From assembly GCA_000151295.1 (NCBI GenBank), contig GG745345.1, positions 187,242 through 251,241 on the forward strand: 64,000 nucleotides of DNA, in the 5' to 3' direction. The stretch comes from Allomyces macrogynus ATCC 38327 (taxonomy: Eukaryota; Blastocladiomycota; Blastocladiomycetes; Blastocladiales; Blastocladiaceae). The notes under the pieces are model-generated. The model saw nothing but the letters and a program-made list of their open reading frames with translations. It was not told the DNA's origin and searched no databases. How positions within the stretch are numbered: the stretch's first letter is position 1; every line of letters starts with the position of its first letter. Positions 33,401 to 45,643 of this stretch are shown piece after piece. A program made the translations under genes and the position numbers.

Positions 33401-34647
33401 GCAATGCGACGAGCCGGTGCGTGGGCTCCTGTGCGGGCACGCCCGACTTGCGCCGGCGATTGGCCCATGCGAGCGTTGCCGATGCCGATGCCGAGACCTT
33501 GCGCTTATGCGCGCCCGCCGCATTCGTGGCGTTCCCCGCCGCGGCAGCCGCAGCACTCGGGTCCTCGAATTTCGGAATCGCGGCCTGAAACCTTGACGCG
33601 ATCCGCGACGCGAGCCGCGGGTAGAGCGGGTGGTGCACGTCGAGTTCAAACGCGTCGGCGTTTGAGCAATGCACGCCGAAATACGTGAACGGGAACGAAT
33701 CCGGCGGAGTCACGGCCGTGGGCGGATCGTCCTGCATGGCGGCCAGCGCATCGTCTTCCGGGAAATGCGGCAGGGCGGGTTCCGCAGGTGGGGCGGCACC
33801 GACGGCGCAGTAGTGGCACTGCCACTGGTACCCGACCTTGGGTTTCGACAAGTCGAGGCACGTGTTATGGTAGACGGCGTGGCACGAAAAGCACTCGAGC
33901 GCGTCTCCCTTGGGCACCCACTGCGCGCACCGGCGGCACTCGGAGTAGCCTGTCTTGAGTTCTTTGTCGCGGCCTTCTTCCACGAGAATGTAGGGGAACT
34001 GCCGCAGCCGGCGCAGGACTTCAGCAGGACGGTTGGTCACGGACGCAGCCGGGATCACGTCGTAGACGCGCTTGGTGAACCGGTCAAACAGTTGGTGAAA
34101 GTAAAAGGTGCGGTCCTTGGCCGTGTAGGCCTCGAGGTCGTCAATGTCGTTCAAGTGCGTGAGCGTGCATTTTTCGACAATCGACCGGACCGGGTTGATG
34201 TCCGAGTGCATCGAGGCGACGAGCAGGCGTGCCGGGTAGGACTTGGTGTGGTTGAGCACGTCCTGCGGGCGGTAGAACCAGGCGACGCGCACGCGCCGCT
34301 TGTCGGGGAAGGCCATGATGCGGCCAATGTAGTGCGGCTCGCCGGGCGTCTCGGAGCGCAGCAGGACATAGTCTAAGAGATACCCACACGGGTCAGCGGG
34401 GACGGCACACGACGGCGTGAACGGCAGGGCGGAGTGAACGCGCACCGTTCAACTTGTACTCTACGGCACGAACCACGACCGACGTGACGGGCGACGGCAC
34501 AGAGGACGCGCCGGCCGGTTCCGTCTCGACGGACGAGGACTTGGCTGAGGTGGCCGGCTTGGTGTCCTTGCGATCAGAGCTCCTGGCCTTGGCGGCGGCT
34601 GCACGCTCCTGGGCGGCCTTGCGGCGCGTGCTCGGGCGGGACGCCAT
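30402..34647 (-). CDS. Snt2-like chromatin protein (BAH, PHD, SANT, PHD, extended PHD)
   Basis: Ortholog of fungal Snt2, a chromatin reader and putative E3 ligase working with histone deacetylase in stress responses. Exon 1 is 34647-34446; a 73-nt intron (34373-34445, GTGCGC..TTAG) joins YKLN to DYVLLRSETPGEPHYIGRIM in exon 2 (34372-30402); 1390 aa. Domains in order: BAH (about residues 65-190), PHD1 with CRRCAQWVPKG and CFSCHAVYHNTC (about 205-250), an ELM2-like stretch, SANT with DWTENEQAQFVAGVEAHGFD (about 505-565), a GATA-like Cys cluster CSLCKV..CEPCGQYWLRYG (about 625-690), PHD2 with CALCTEGDNLLHCADCG (about 810-857), and an extended PHD with HHWVHFACALWTPEIKF and CSLCRTPGGAVVAC (about 867-990). 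The C-terminal 400 residues are low-complexity Ala/Ser/Asp-rich. No breaks. Confidence 0.93.
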
Positions 34648-35055
34648 GGTCGATTACTTGAACAGCGAGATTAGCGGGCCGACAACGACCGATCGTCGCG
34701 GATTGCCGTGAGAACAGGGTCGAGCGGTCGGATTGGCCAGGCTGGCGGCAGGTGCCGCGGATTGGGCGCGAGCAAGTCTTCAGCAGGTGGTCCTTGTCGC
34801 ACAAAGACGAATGCGCCAAGTGGCGAGCGGTTCTGAGCGTGCTGTCGAGCGCGGTGCAAGCGACCAGTCGCGGAGATTTTCGTTGGCCGCGACGAGATGG
34901 CCGTCCAACGTCAAAGCAAAACTGCGAGTTCAAAGTGGCCGCCACACGTGACGGTTTCCACCGCAACTCGCACCGCCGCCCTTGGCCGCTGGCGCGCCCA
35001 CCCCAAGTGGGCTCCTCCTTCGATCCATAGCAGGAGGCTTCACCTGGCTGGCAAC
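34648..35055. other. divergent promoter region of Snt2-like gene and eL24
   Basis: About 400 bp between the two start codons; no distinct motif recognised. Confidence 0.5.
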
Positions 35056-36298
35056 ATGAAGTACGACACTGCGCCTGTCGTCAGCCGCAACCCACAAACG
35101 ACCGACAAACGACCGCCACCATCGTCGACCACGAGCTCGAAATCGCCGTCAATTCGCTCCCCAGCGCGCGCACCCGCTGCGCTGCGCTCGACGTCACCGC
35201 CTGCGAACCCGTCGCGGCGCTCGTCGTCCCGCTGAACCTGCGCACCGTGGGGTGGTCACGCCGGTCCATCCGTTTCGGCACCGACCACCCCCATCGCCGC
35301 TGCCGCGCAAACGCTGCCGAAACGCTCCCAAAACGTCCAGCTCGTCGTTTCTGCGCTTCCGAATGCTAAGCTCCGCTGCTCTGCCGCAAAACGGCGGTTC
35401 GACGAACTGAGACCTCTGGCTTTGTCAGACCGACCGACGCAGTTTTGGCACAGCGGAGACGGCATTTTGATGATGCGGAAACGCCACTACTTTGTGGTTG
35501 ATTCGGGATGGCGTGAGCTTTCGATCGGCTGCGGCGTGGTTGCTGACTCGCAGGCGGTGGGAGGGCCTTGACGGTGATTTTCGGCGTGCTCGTTGGTTTG
35601 ACGAGGCGATTTTTTGGTCGCCGTGCGGTTCGCACTCAATCTCTGCGAAATGCGGCCCAGAGTTGACCATTTTGCACCGCTTTTCGTCGTCGCTGTTTTC
35701 CAGGACCGAAATCTGCTCGTTCTCTGGCTACAAGATCTACCCGGGTCACGGCAAGCTGTTTGTGCGCCATGACTCGAAGGTTGGTATTCTCGACGCTCCT
35801 GGCCCGCAGGCGCGGCTCGGTGATCACTTTATCGTGATTGCAAGCTTGTTGCAGCTGTTGCTGGCCATTGCTGCCCTTTGGACACTTTCTAACGCTCACT
35901 GTGCTGTTCACCAGATCTTCCGCTTCGCGACCTCGAAGGCCGAGTCCTACTTCCACCAGCGCCTGAACCCGCGCAAGATCGCGTGGACGACGCTCTACCG
36001 CCGCATGCACCGCAAGGGTATTACGGAGGAGGCCGCCAAGAAGCGCACGCGCCGCACGGTCAAGGCCCAGCGCGCCATTGTTGGTGCCTCGCTCGAGCTG
36101 ATTCGCGCCAAGCGCAACCAGACGGCTGAGGTCCGTGCCGCGGCGCGCTCGGAGGCTGCCGCTGAGGCCAAGTCGAAGAAGGCCGAGAAGGACGCCAAGC
36201 GCGCCGACAAGGCCAAGAACGTGGCCAAGGGCGGTGCCAAGATCTCGAAGCAGCAGGCCAAGGGCGCTGCGCCCAAGGTCCAGGCCAAGTCGCGCTAA
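35056..36298 (+). CDS. 60S ribosomal protein eL24
   Basis: Large-subunit ribosomal protein. Exon 1 holds only the five bases ATGAA (35056-35060); intron 1 is 643 nt (35061-35703, GTACGA..CCAG). Exon 2 is 35704-35779, intron 2 is 135 nt (35780-35914) with a clear branch-point sequence before the acceptor, and exon 3 is 35915-36298; 154 aa. The join gives [19 protein letters not shown], matching [18 protein letters not shown] of other eL24 proteins. Exon 3 continues with [39 protein letters not shown] and an Ala/Lys-rich basic tail. The choice of first exon rests on the protein match and phase; the long first intron is unusual here but common in ribosomal protein genes elsewhere. Confidence 0.9.
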
Positions 36299-36787
36299 AG
36301 TCGTTTGTGTCTTGGTGTTGGTGGAAATACAGAGCGTTTTGGGATCTTGCACGTTCCGTTTGATTTCCTGGATCAGTTGGCCATCTCGCTCATTTTTTGT
36401 GTTTATTCTCATGCCGTCGCAAATTTGAAGCAGGTCACGCTCACGCAGCACCGCTCGTTCACGTCCACGCTCACAATCTTGGCGGCAAACGGGCATGACA
36501 CTCGTGATCCAACCAAGTGCGACGGCTCACTTCATTTCTTGCCAGAGTGCGCGCCATCCACCTCAATCGACACCTTCATCCGCGATTATCGTTTGGCCTT
36601 GCTGGTGAGGGTCGACGCGTATTTGAGCCCTTGCTTCTCGTCTCGACGGCGTACACGTGCCCTTGAACCTGCCAGCAACCATCACAAATGGACAAAAAGT
36701 TAATACACTTTCTACAGACTAATGCAAATCCAGCACCTTTTCCCTCCTCCCTCCCTTCTTTCTTGCGCGCCGAGACCCTCCCACCAA
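36299..36787. other. intergenic between convergent genes
   Basis: About 490 bp between the stops of eL24 (+) and the Aur1-like gene (-). Contains both 3' ends; nothing else seen. Confidence 0.5.
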
Positions 36788-38353
36788 TCACAAAAACACG
36801 GAGCTCTCCTCGTCGACCTCGACCGGTGTCCTGATACTGCTACTACTCTCGTCGGCGACCCGCACCCAATGCTCGCCAGACCGCATCGCCGCGGCCACCC
36901 TTCGAATCCGGGACCGCCCATAGAAATAAAACGCGAGCGCAATCGAGGTACCCCCCAGCAGGTCCGTTAAGAAATGGTGGTTCAGGTACATGGTCGACCA
37001 GCACATGCCGAGCGTGTAAATGACGCCGACGAGTGCCGACGGGATGCGGAACCAGGGGAGCCGGATCCAGCGGAATTGGTCGGCGAAGAAGAGGGAGACG
37101 ATGGTCGCGTACCCGGCGTGCAACGAGGGGAACGCGCCAAAGACTGTCAGAGGGGTGCGGTGGTTAGCAAGGTGGGGAAGGCACATCAATCAATGCGAGG
37201 GAGAAAGAAGAAGCGTACCGAGCGGCGAGTTGGCAAACAAGTCGTGGTAGAAATTCATGCCAAACAGCTCGTCAATCCGCGCAAGCCCGCCCGGCTCGCC
37301 CTTGAACGTGGCCATATTGTCGGGCGGCGCTGTGCCGTACTTTTCGTTGTACCCTAAAAAAACGTCCAGCAGTCGAGAGCGCGTCAGAAATGAACCAACC
37401 CCCTTTCGATCCTACCCTCCTTGGTTGCGTGTGCACATCGACGAGAACGTACATGGCGCTGCCGACGGGAACAGGTACTGGATCATGACGCCCGTAAGAT
37501 TACTTGATGCGAACACAACCAAAAACACTTTCAGCAATCCGGCCGCCGCATTCACCTCGTACAGCGTCTGCTTGAAGTTCTCGAGCAGCTGCGCCGACCG
37601 CGACGGCGGAGCCGGCGGGACCGTTACGGGCGCATGACGGTGCTGCCGCGCCGCCGTGAACGCAAGCAAGTGCGCGTTTTCCGTGGCCGCCGACGACGCA
37701 GCCGTGCGATCAAAGTCGGCGTCCATTTCGACGACAACGGCAGCAGCAGCCGGTGCTGCGGGTTTCCAATCGGCGACGGCAGCGGCCGGGTCGACGCGCG
37801 CGTACTCGCGGCGCTGGATCCGGCACCAGACGCCAAACGCGATCCCGACCACGACAATGGCCACGGGCGAGGCGAAATGTAGCACGCCGTAAAACAGCCA
37901 CGCGGTCACGTCCTGCGCGGTCGTCAACGTGGCGCGCACGAGGGCGGGCGCCGGCTGGCCGACGAGCGCCGTATCAATCGCGGGTAACGCGGTCGTGTTC
38001 ACGTCGGGCAAGGCGCCGTCGGGCAAGTGCCGCGGCAACAGGAACAGGGCCACGTAGGCGACGAGCGGTGCGGCCATGGCCGCGACGGGCGTATCGGACG
38101 AGTCGTCGCGTAGAGCGTGTAGGCAGGCCGTGCAGAGGGTAAACGACAGGGATACCGCGCATAGAATGCGCACGGCGACAGGGATGCTTGATGCGACGGA
38201 GAGCAGCGCGACAAAGCAGAGAATGACGGCAGCGGCGGTGCCGAGTGGGAGCACGACGCTGCGAAGCCATGGCGGGTGGCGTGGCGGCGGCATTGGGCGG
38301 TGCGCGGCCGTGCCGGGCTGTAGGCATCGGAGCCAAGAGGCCGACTCGAGCAT
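36788..38353 (-). CDS. inositol phosphorylceramide synthase, Aur1-like
   Basis: Fungal sphingolipid enzyme of the PAP2-like family; transfers phosphoinositol from phosphatidylinositol to ceramide in the Golgi. Three exons on the minus strand: 38353-37453, 37353-37219, 37143-36788; 463 aa (yeast Aur1 is 401). Introns of 99 and 75 nt have consistent phases. Several N-terminal TMs are followed by LPRHLPDGALPDV and a central TM. Across intron 1 the sequence reads PSAAPWYNEKYGTAPPDN, then EPGGLARIDELFGMNFYHD. Across intron 2 comes the catalytic NSPLVFGAFPSLHAGYAT, followed by WSTMYLNHHFLTDLLGG, the second and third PAP2 motifs with both catalytic His residues. A low-complexity Ala-rich insert with acidic residues lies at about 37640-37800. 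The enzyme class is the target of aureobasidin A. Confidence 0.92.
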
Positions 38354-39982
38354 CGTGGCGGGCTTGCGGATGCGATGCAGCTGTAAAACGGCGTCGTGTC
38401 GACGTAGAAGACTGGATGTTCCCAGCGACTGGCACGCACGTCAAGCGCGAGTAACTGCAGCGACTTGTCGGGTCCAATGCACACTTGCAATCGTGAGGGT
38501 GTGCCTGCGCAGCTGCAGCCAGTCGTTGGTCGCGACGTCGTGAGAGCCGAGTTGTTGATGAGACGTCGATGTCGTCGATGGGGATGCGGCCGATGATTAT
38601 CCCTGCTGGTGCCCGGCAACTCTGGCGATGGCGCAGAGCTCGCGGTTCCCTGCGGCGCGGGAGCGGACGCGGGTCACTGGTGCAGCCGCGCCGACGGAAA
38701 GAAATAAAAAAATGTGCGGGAGGAGGCCGCCGGCTGCTGTTGGTTCGAGAGAGAGCGCCAGCCGACGGGGGCGACAACAACAGGAGAATAGAAGCTAAGG
38801 AACACCCGAGAAAAGCCAAACGCGCTGCTGCTGGCTGCAGTCTCCACCAACATTGCCGTGACGGGCCCCCTGGCATCATGCGCCGGCACACCAGGACATC
38901 ATCCTGCGCTTGGCCGCCCTCGGGTGGGTGAAGTCGAGTTGAGCGCTCGCAGTCGAATGTCCTCTCAGCGATCGGCCATGGCTGACAGAAATGTGCGAGG
39001 AAGGGTTGCGAGCGAGGTGAGGCTGCTGCGTCAGAGTTCCACAACCGAACTCCTTTGCTTGAGCACAGCCACATCACAAACGCGTGCTCCTCTCGAAATG
39101 AATGCGAGCTTGGCCGGAGCTTGGCTGGGTGATCCCGAATCCTGATGCGAACCAGATGCGTTGTCAAACTTGTCAAGGGCACGCTCACCAGGTCTGTTCA
39201 CGTCATGCCCTGCACCTGTCCTCCGGCCCGCGTCAGTTGGCAGTTGCGTTCTCTTGAGCTCTGACCCTTGCAAAGCCAGTCATTTGCAATCAATGATCCA
39301 TACTGCATTCGTGGAGTTCTTCTCAGATCAAAACGATGCGTGGTCTAACTCTGATTGCTATTTCTGCAAGTATGTGCTGATGAGAGAGAGGAGTTTGAAA
39401 ACCGAATTCAGTGGCACCCAAGCGCAGAACTAGATCTGCGAGACCACTTGAAATGTAACGCGTCCACTGAAATCTGATGGTGAACATAGGTGCAGCCATG
39501 ATCCACACGGTTAGCATCAGCGGTTTGTCGAAACAGGGTTGGAGGAGTTCTGGAGCTGCTGATGCGTTCCAGATCGTTGTGACGGACACAAGAGGCATAA
39601 CAAACGCATCATGCTCTGACCATCCTTGACATCTTTGTGATCCACCCTGTCGACTGCGCTTAATCCAGGCCAGGCCTCTTCACAACGCTTCTGATGAAAT
39701 GGGCGCAACACACGTCATGCATTCTTTAATTCGCGCTCTCCACAAGCACCATATCACTACACCAACGTGCCTGCTGATCTGCGTCAGTTGGCGCTAGTCA
39801 CCGGACACCAGCGTGGCTGTGCGTCGCTTCAGCCAGCTCAGTGCACTGCTGGTATGCACCGCGTCATTTCACTCCACATACATGAACTTCCAAGTCGGTT
39901 CACATCGCACTCGACCGATGCTCCTTCACGTCCCACATACAGTGATCTTCTCACAGTCTCTCTCGCTCTCTCTCGCCGTCGA
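38354..39982. other. long intergenic region upstream of Aur1-like and kinesin genes
   Basis: About 1.6 kb between divergent start codons. Minus-strand ORFs (37974-39188) overlap it but are Arg/Ser/Pro-rich shadows. No RNA gene, repeat or domain recognised. Confidence 0.5.
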
Positions 39983-42900
39983 ATGTCATCCCCTCCCCGT
40001 ATCCGAAAGCGCTCTTCCGTTACATTCATGGAGCGGTCTCCCCCGGCTCCCCGGCCGTCATCGGTCGTGTCCTCAGTGTCGCTGTGTACGCCCGATGTGA
40101 ACATGACCCCCACAAGCACGCCCGCCACGTCGCGCGCCAGTTCGCCCTTGCTGCAACCCGCCATCCCGCCCACGGTGTGCAAGCGTGGCAGCATGACAAG
40201 TCTGGCCGATTCCTCCGTCAACAAGAACACATCCGAAAATATCAAGGTCGTGGTGCGATTCCGTCCGCAGAGCGAGCTCGAAATCGCCAATAATGGCAAG
40301 CCTGCTGTGCGTGTTGATGCCTCGGGTCGGTCGGTTGAGTTGCAGGTATGGTTTTGTCTTCCTCGAGAAGAATGAATGGACCGAGTGACGTGGATCGGAC
40401 TTCTCACACGTACGCTGCATCTGCTGCATGTTTACAGCAGGCCGACGGCACTTGGACGCCGTTCACGTTTGACCGCGTGTTTACGGAGCGCGATTCGCAA
40501 AATGCGCTTTACGAGTACGCTGCCAGGAAAACGGTTGACGGTCCGTATTATCTCTGTTGCTTGCAATTTTGAATCCTTCTACCCCGAAGAAGGAGATGTA
40601 AAACGCTCACAAACTGACAGAATTTCTCTCTCTCCAGATGTCCTGGAAGGATACAATGGCACCGTTTTTGCGTACGGCCAGACGGGATCAGGCAAGACCT
40701 ACACAATGATGGTACGTCGTTTGCCCTCCATTTGCAGAGCATCACATTCGTGGAGAGCTAATTCACCTGATCATGAAGGGTCCGAGCGTCGACAGCGAAG
40801 AGCACCGAGGCATGATCCCACGCATCGCAGAGCATCTGTTTGAGCGCATCGCGCAGGCGCCCGAAACGATCCAGTTCAAGGTGCAAGTGTCGGTCATGGA
40901 GATTTACAACGAGAACATCCGCGACCTGCTGAGCCGTACGTGTTTGACTTGCTTCCTGTGGCATTTCGGCATGACCGCATCACTGATTGTATGTTGGATG
41001 TGGATCCACTAGTCAAGTCCGGGTTTCTGAAGATCTGCGGTGGTGGCAAGAACGGCCGACTTGTGCACGTCAAGAACTTGTCTGAGATTGAGGTGACGTC
41101 TGCCGCCGAGTTTCTGCAGATCCTGAAGGACGGCCAGTCGCAACGCGCTGTGGCATCCACCAACATGAATGCCGAGTCGTCGCGGTCGCACCTGATTGTC
41201 ATTTTGTTGGTGCACCATAAGGACCTCGAGACGGACAAGGCGCTCGTGGGCCAGCTCTCGCTGATCGACTTGGCCGGGTCCGAAAAAATTGGCAAAACGG
41301 GTGCCACGGGTCTGACGCTTGCAGAGGGCAAGAAAATCAATCTGTCCTTGTTGACACTTGGTCGTGTCATCAATGCTCTGGCAGAGGGCACGCCCGCTCC
41401 GTACCGTGACTCGAAACTGACGTACCTGTTGAAAGAGTCGCTTGGTGGTAACTCGCGCACCACACTCATTGTCAACGCATCTCCAAGCTCGTGGAACCGC
41501 GAGGAGACGCGGCAGACGCTCCAGTTTGCAGCGAGCGCAAAGACGATCAAGAACAAGGCCACTATCAACAAGGAACTGTCTGTGGCCAGCCTCAAGAAGC
41601 TCTTGGATCAGGCCGAGGTGAGAATCGCCGAGTACAAGAAGCACATTGCTGCCCTCCAAGAGGCATTGGGCAAATCCGAAGAGGCGTGGGTCGTCGCTGA
41701 TGACATGACCGAGCATGAGCTGACCCTGAGCGAAGTGGACAAGAGCGTGAGCAGCGAGCTCGAGCAAGCGCATGCGCGCATTGAGGAGCTTGAATTCATG
41801 GTGGCCAAGCTGCAGGACACGATTGCCGACCTCAAGGCACCGCTTGTGGATGCTCTCTCGAACGATGGCACTTCTACTGGGTATGTGTCTCACGATGAGC
41901 ACACCGCAGCGCTTGCCGAGATTGAACGACTGCACGGCGAGATCATCGAGCTCGAGGACCAGGTTGAGTTCCTGACCAACAACCACACCAGCGAGATGTG
42001 GGCCTGCGACGCAGACTATGAGCGGAAGCATGTGACCGACAAGGCCGAGATTGTGCTACTGCAGCCTCAGCTTGATCGCGAGAGCAAGAATCGCCTCGTC
42101 ACTGCCGAGGCCAAGCGGCAAGAGCTTGAATCAACTGTGGCCAACTTACAAGCGGCTCTGGAGGCGCACCAGCAGGAAGCGGAGCGTGTCGCCCAAGAAA
42201 TGTCTACGACCAGGGCTGGGGCCAAGGCGATCGACCAAGCGCGACAGGAGAATGCGGTGAAGCAGGCCCAGCTCGAAGATGAACTGGCGGCGTCCCAGAA
42301 GCGCATCGTCGAATTGGAAGAGCGTGCTGCTGAAGTAGCACGCGCGACTGAATTGGAGCGCATTACCACCCAGCAATGCACGCTCGAATTGAAGGCTCAA
42401 GTCGCCGAGTTTGAGCGTGCTGCCCAGACGCAGCGGGACGCAATCGAAGCGGGTGCGCAAGAGTTGGAAGCAGTGCATGCCGCTGAGACAATGCGGCTCG
42501 AGTCGTGCCTCGTGGTGAGCCAACAGCGTGTGCACGAACTCGAGGTGCTCTCCACCGACTTGAAGAGCTCGATTGAAATGGAGCGCGCTATGGGCAAGAA
42601 ACGAGCGCAGGAACTTGAAGAGCAAGCCGTCGATTTTTCTCGGCTCAAGATGGAACTGACCGCGGCCCAATTGCACATGCGCGACTTGGAGACGCACACT
42701 GCCGAAATGAATCGTGCCTTCGAGCAGGAGCGTGCTGAAAGCGAGCAGCGTGTGCGCGACCTGGAGGCGCAAATTGCAGATTTGGACGAAGTTGTCAAGA
42801 TCGAGCGCACTGCCGGACAGGTGCGCGTGCACGACCTGGAGCAGCAAATTGCTGTGCTTGAGAGCACTGCCGCAGAGACTCACGCCATGACCCAGGCGCT

Positions 42901-45643
42901 AAGTCGAGAAATTGAAGCTCGCGTCGGCCAGATTGAAGAAGACGCAGCCGAAAAGGCTCGTCTCTGGTCCGAGCTCGCTGCACATCAGCAGCACAAGCGT
43001 GAACTTGAGGTGCATGCTGAAGAACTGGAGGCGGAGCAAGTACGGCTCAAGAATGACCTGGTCATGGCACAAGACTGCATTCTCAACCTTGAAGAGCGCG
43101 TCGCCAACGTGCAGCATACTATTGATTTGGAGCGCGTCAAACATCAGCAGAGCATGCTCGATTTGAAGGCTCAAGTCACAGAGATCGAGCGCACCACTGA
43201 ATCGGAGCGCGAGGAAAACCAAGTGCGGGTGCGCGAGCTGAACGAGGCACATGCCGCCAAGCGCTTGCAACTCGAATCGGACTTGGCCATGATCCAACAG
43301 TGCATGCACGACCTCAAGAAGCGTGCTGCCAACCTGGAGCACAACATTGAAGTTGAGCACGCGACAAGCCAATACCGTGCGCAGGAACTCGAAGCGCAGG
43401 CCACTGAATGTGCTCGACTCGAGTCGGAGCTGGATGTGGCTCAAGCGCGGATTCTTGACCTGGAGACTCGTTCTGCCGATTTGGCGCTTACGGCTGACCG
43501 GGATCGTGCTGCGAACCAGCAGCGGGTGCGTGTCTTGGAAGAGCAGGTCGCCGTGCTGAAAGACGCTCAAAATTGTGAGCGGAAGGCCAACCAGACGCGG
43601 GTGCGCGCTCTCGAGGCACGTGGTGCTGAGCTGGAGCAGCAACTTGAGCAAGCGCGCACCGCAAGTCAAGAACTGTCGCGCGACATCAATGTGCATGCCG
43701 CTGAGCAGGCACGCCTGGAATCGGAACTGACCGTGCACCAAGAGCGCCAACACGTCCTGGAGACGCAGCTCACTGAGCTGCACAGCACTCTGAATCAAGA
43801 GCGTGCCGTGAATACGCAGCGCGTGATCGACCTCGACACTCTCGTTGCCAAGTACATGGCCGCCACTGAACAGGAGCATGCGACGGACCAATTGCAGACG
43901 CGAGGGCTTGCAGCGCTCGGCGCCCAGCTAAAAGCACATATTGCAGAGAGATCTCGTCTCAAGTCCGAGATTGCTGCACACCAACAGCGTGTGCGTGACC
44001 TTGAATCGATTGCTGGCGATCTGCAGCGCTCCCTCGAGGCGGAGCACGCCAAGAATAAGCAGCACGCGCATGAGCTTGGAGTGCACGCTGCCACTCATGC
44101 TCATCTGCAATCGGAACTGGCTGCGAAGCAAGAGCAAGTTCACGGACTCGAGGCGCAGGTTGCCCAGCTGAAGCAAGTCGCGGCAATGGAGCGCGATGAG
44201 AGCCAAAAGCGCGTGCGTGATCTGGAAGACCACACCGCCATGCTCGAGTATCAGCAAGCTCAACTGCAGTCGGAACTCGCCATGCATCAAGTTCACTTTC
44301 GTGAGCTTGAACAGGAAAAGAACGTTCTGGAATGCGCCGCTGCAAGTGAGCGTGCAGAAATCGCCAAGTGCCAGTCGCGCATCCGCGAATTGGAGCAGCA
44401 ACGTGTCGATCTGCAACACACCGCCGAGCTGGAACGTGCTGCGAGCAAGCAACAAGTGCGCGAATTAAAGCAGACCGTGGCGATGGCGCACACGTCGAAC
44501 CAAGAGTACATGCGAAGCCTCGAAACGCAAATTGCCGAGCTTGAACGCAAGATTGAAGTGGAACGCGAAACAAGGGCGGCTGTCGTCAGCCGTATGCGTG
44601 CAGAACATGCCACCGAGCAAGCCCTTCTTGCATCGGACCTGGACGGCAAGCAACAACGCTTGCGCGACTTGGAGAAGACTGCCGCCGAGCTAACACGTAC
44701 TCTCGATTTGGAGCGCGCCACGAACCAACAGAGTTCGCTCGGTTTGGAGGATCAGAATGCCAAGATTGCCCAGCTCGAGTTGAAGCTGACTGAGATGAGT
44801 CAAGAAGCGCGTGATATGACAATGCGTGCAGTTGATCTGGAGCATGAATTGCGGCAAGAGCGCGCCGAAAAACGAGACCGACCCGTTCGCGACGTGGAAA
44901 TCCAGCGTGACCGCATTACTTTGGATTTGGCTGCAAGCCGGAAATGCGCACAAGAACCCGAGATCCGCAGTGTCAAGAGGGAAGTGGTTGCGAGTGCTGC
45001 GCAAGCCCACGTCAGTCTTTCTCTCGAAGAAAAGAAGGAGATGTTGCGCATTCAGTATCGCATCCAGATTGATGCAATTTGGGCTCACGTCAAGCCAAAT
45101 GCCGTTTGCGTCCCACGTCTTGTTGTGGACCAAACCAAGGAGACGGCACTTGCCGCTTTTGCTGGCAACGACTCCGCCATGAAGGCTATCTACGCCGAAA
45201 TTCTTGACCGTGAAGCCGATCGGGTCAAGGATCTTGTTTCGCAGTGCTACGGGAATTGTGCCCATTGCAACCGCTTTTTGTGTCGGTTGCAAGCGGGTCA
45301 TTGTCGTAATGGTCGCAATGGGGCCAACAGAGTCACGCACGACTGTGGCAACTGTTGTCCTGCACGTTGCCAGATTTGCAGCGCACAGTGTGTGGGCGCT
45401 CGCGATGACCATGGTTCCGACCACCTGTGCAAGCAGCACCTCGAGGATGTGCCGTGTCATGTGTGCAAATGGTGTGGTGCGCTCAGCGTCACGCACGCGT
45501 CGCCGGACGTGATGGAGGGTCACGACTGCAACCAGTGCTGCGCAATGATTTGTCAAGTCTGTCCGTTGCCCTGTGCGGGCATTCGAAATAAGCACACCAA
45601 CAGCGGCCACTGGTGTAAGCAGCACATCCGTCAACAAAATTAG
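39983..45643 (+). CDS. kinesin-1-like motor with very long coiled coil and C-terminal duplicated Cys/His module
   Basis: Plus-end-type microtubule motor. Exons: 39983-40345, 40438-40540, 40638-40711, 40779-40935, 41013-45643; 1775 aa against about 930 for conventional kinesin heavy chain. Motor domain at about residues 75-415: [11 protein letters not shown]-loop GQTGSGKT (about 169-176), switch [11 protein letters not shown], switch [11 protein letters not shown], and [20 protein letters not shown]. The neck after [10 protein letters not shown] resembles fungal kinesin-1. Residues about 425-1600 are almost continuous coiled coil with a 25-residue period (RVRDLE-type units). The tail (about 1640-1775) is Cys/His-rich, with two copies of an H-D-C-x2-C-C module. 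I do not see the kinesin-1 autoinhibitory IAK tail or a light-chain-binding region. A degenerate paralog follows 480 bp downstream. Intron 1 ends in a NAGNAG acceptor. Confidence 0.92.
45338..45625 (+). repeat. duplicated Cys/His-rich coding module in kinesin tail
   Basis: Two copies of a module with spacing H-D-C-x2-C-C-x3-C-x2-C-x3-C, then about 5 residues to a His, and a closing C-K-Q-H. Copy 1 starts [14 protein letters not shown] (45338-45440), copy 2 [14 protein letters not shown] (45521-45625). The regular Cys/His spacing suggests metal (zinc) binding. An extra Cys cluster ([13 protein letters not shown]) lies just upstream. Confidence 0.85.
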
